64,000 nt of DNA from Castellaniella sp049671645 (lineage in GTDB: Bacteria; Pseudomonadota; Gammaproteobacteria; Burkholderiales; Burkholderiaceae_B), in assembly GCF_049671645.1 (NCBI RefSeq), contig NZ_JBATVG010000016.1, forward strand, positions 48,355-112,354, read 5' to 3'. Below the pieces are notes generated by a model. It had not been told where the DNA came from and did not search any database. It saw only the letters and a list, made by a program, of their open reading frames with translations. Within the stretch, counting starts at the first letter, position 1; each line of letters starts with the position of its first letter. Positions 63,976 to 64,000 of the stretch are shown in pieces. Both the position numbers and the translations under genes were made by a program.

Positions 63976-64000
63976 GCCTGACGATGACCTACTTTCACAG
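63976..64000 (-). rRNA. rrf: 5S rRNA, 3' end only
   Basis: The minus strand reads GAAAGTAGGTCATCGTCAGG near the 3' end, the terminus of betaproteobacterial 5S rRNA. The rest of the gene, and presumably the 23S and 16S genes, lie beyond the right edge of the window. Confidence 0.88.

Noticed and set aside
63701..63981. Small frames on both strands between the last membrane protein and the 5S rRNA
   Set aside because: No ribosome site, composition unlike proteins, and one runs through the rRNA terminator; this 276-base gap holds no gene that I can see.

Overview
The window is about 64 kb of GC-rich, gene-dense chromosome from a betaproteobacterium, most likely an Alcaligenaceae member related to Bordetella or Castellaniella. 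The main grounds are a division/cell-wall (dcw) cluster with a fused murE-murF gene, the gene content around secA, the 5S and RNase P RNA sequences, and DAP-type peptidoglycan genes. No phage, transposon, CRISPR array or plasmid function was seen.

Left part (1-31 kb), mostly independent small operons: the end of an unidentified coiled-coil protein; a glutamine-type ABC importer (glnH-glnP-glnQ); a methionine importer (metN-metI-metQ); a membrane diguanylate cyclase; divergent from it, a large MHYT/PAS hybrid kinase translationally coupled to an HD-GYP response regulator; an ArsB-type pump divergent from an AraC regulator with an EamA exporter; a secreted GlcG/HbpS-like protein beside a kinase and FixJ-type regulator; two small membrane proteins; tRNA-Lys; a metallophosphoesterase; a divergent GH31 protein; mnmC; an inositol-phosphatase/M20 amidohydrolase pair; a YciA thioesterase with mgtE; and a BCCT transporter.

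Middle part (31-53 kb), the envelope and division block, nearly all on the minus strand: mraZ-rsmH-ftsL-ftsI-murEF-mraY-murD-ftsW-murG-murC-ddl-ftsQ-ftsA-ftsZ, then lpxC, a divergent dciA, an M23 peptidase and secA. Most junctions are 4-base ATGA overlaps. A sigma70-type promoter and four MraZ repeats in 10-base phase precede mraZ.

Right part (53-64 kb): a Tat-type branched-chain amino-acid binding protein facing the livG-F-H-M operon, the RNase P RNA gene, uup, pyrC, a SWIB-domain protein, a small membrane protein, and at the right edge the 3' end of a 5S rRNA with its terminator, so an rrn operon lies just outside.

The most interesting parts are two signalling loci. One combines an MHYT membrane sensor, a PAS domain carrying the heme-ligand motif of FixL, a full phosphorelay and a c-di-GMP phosphodiesterase, back to back with a diguanylate cyclase. 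The other places a secreted heme-binding-type protein downstream of a two-component system, with two half-palindromic sites 21 bases apart in its promoter.
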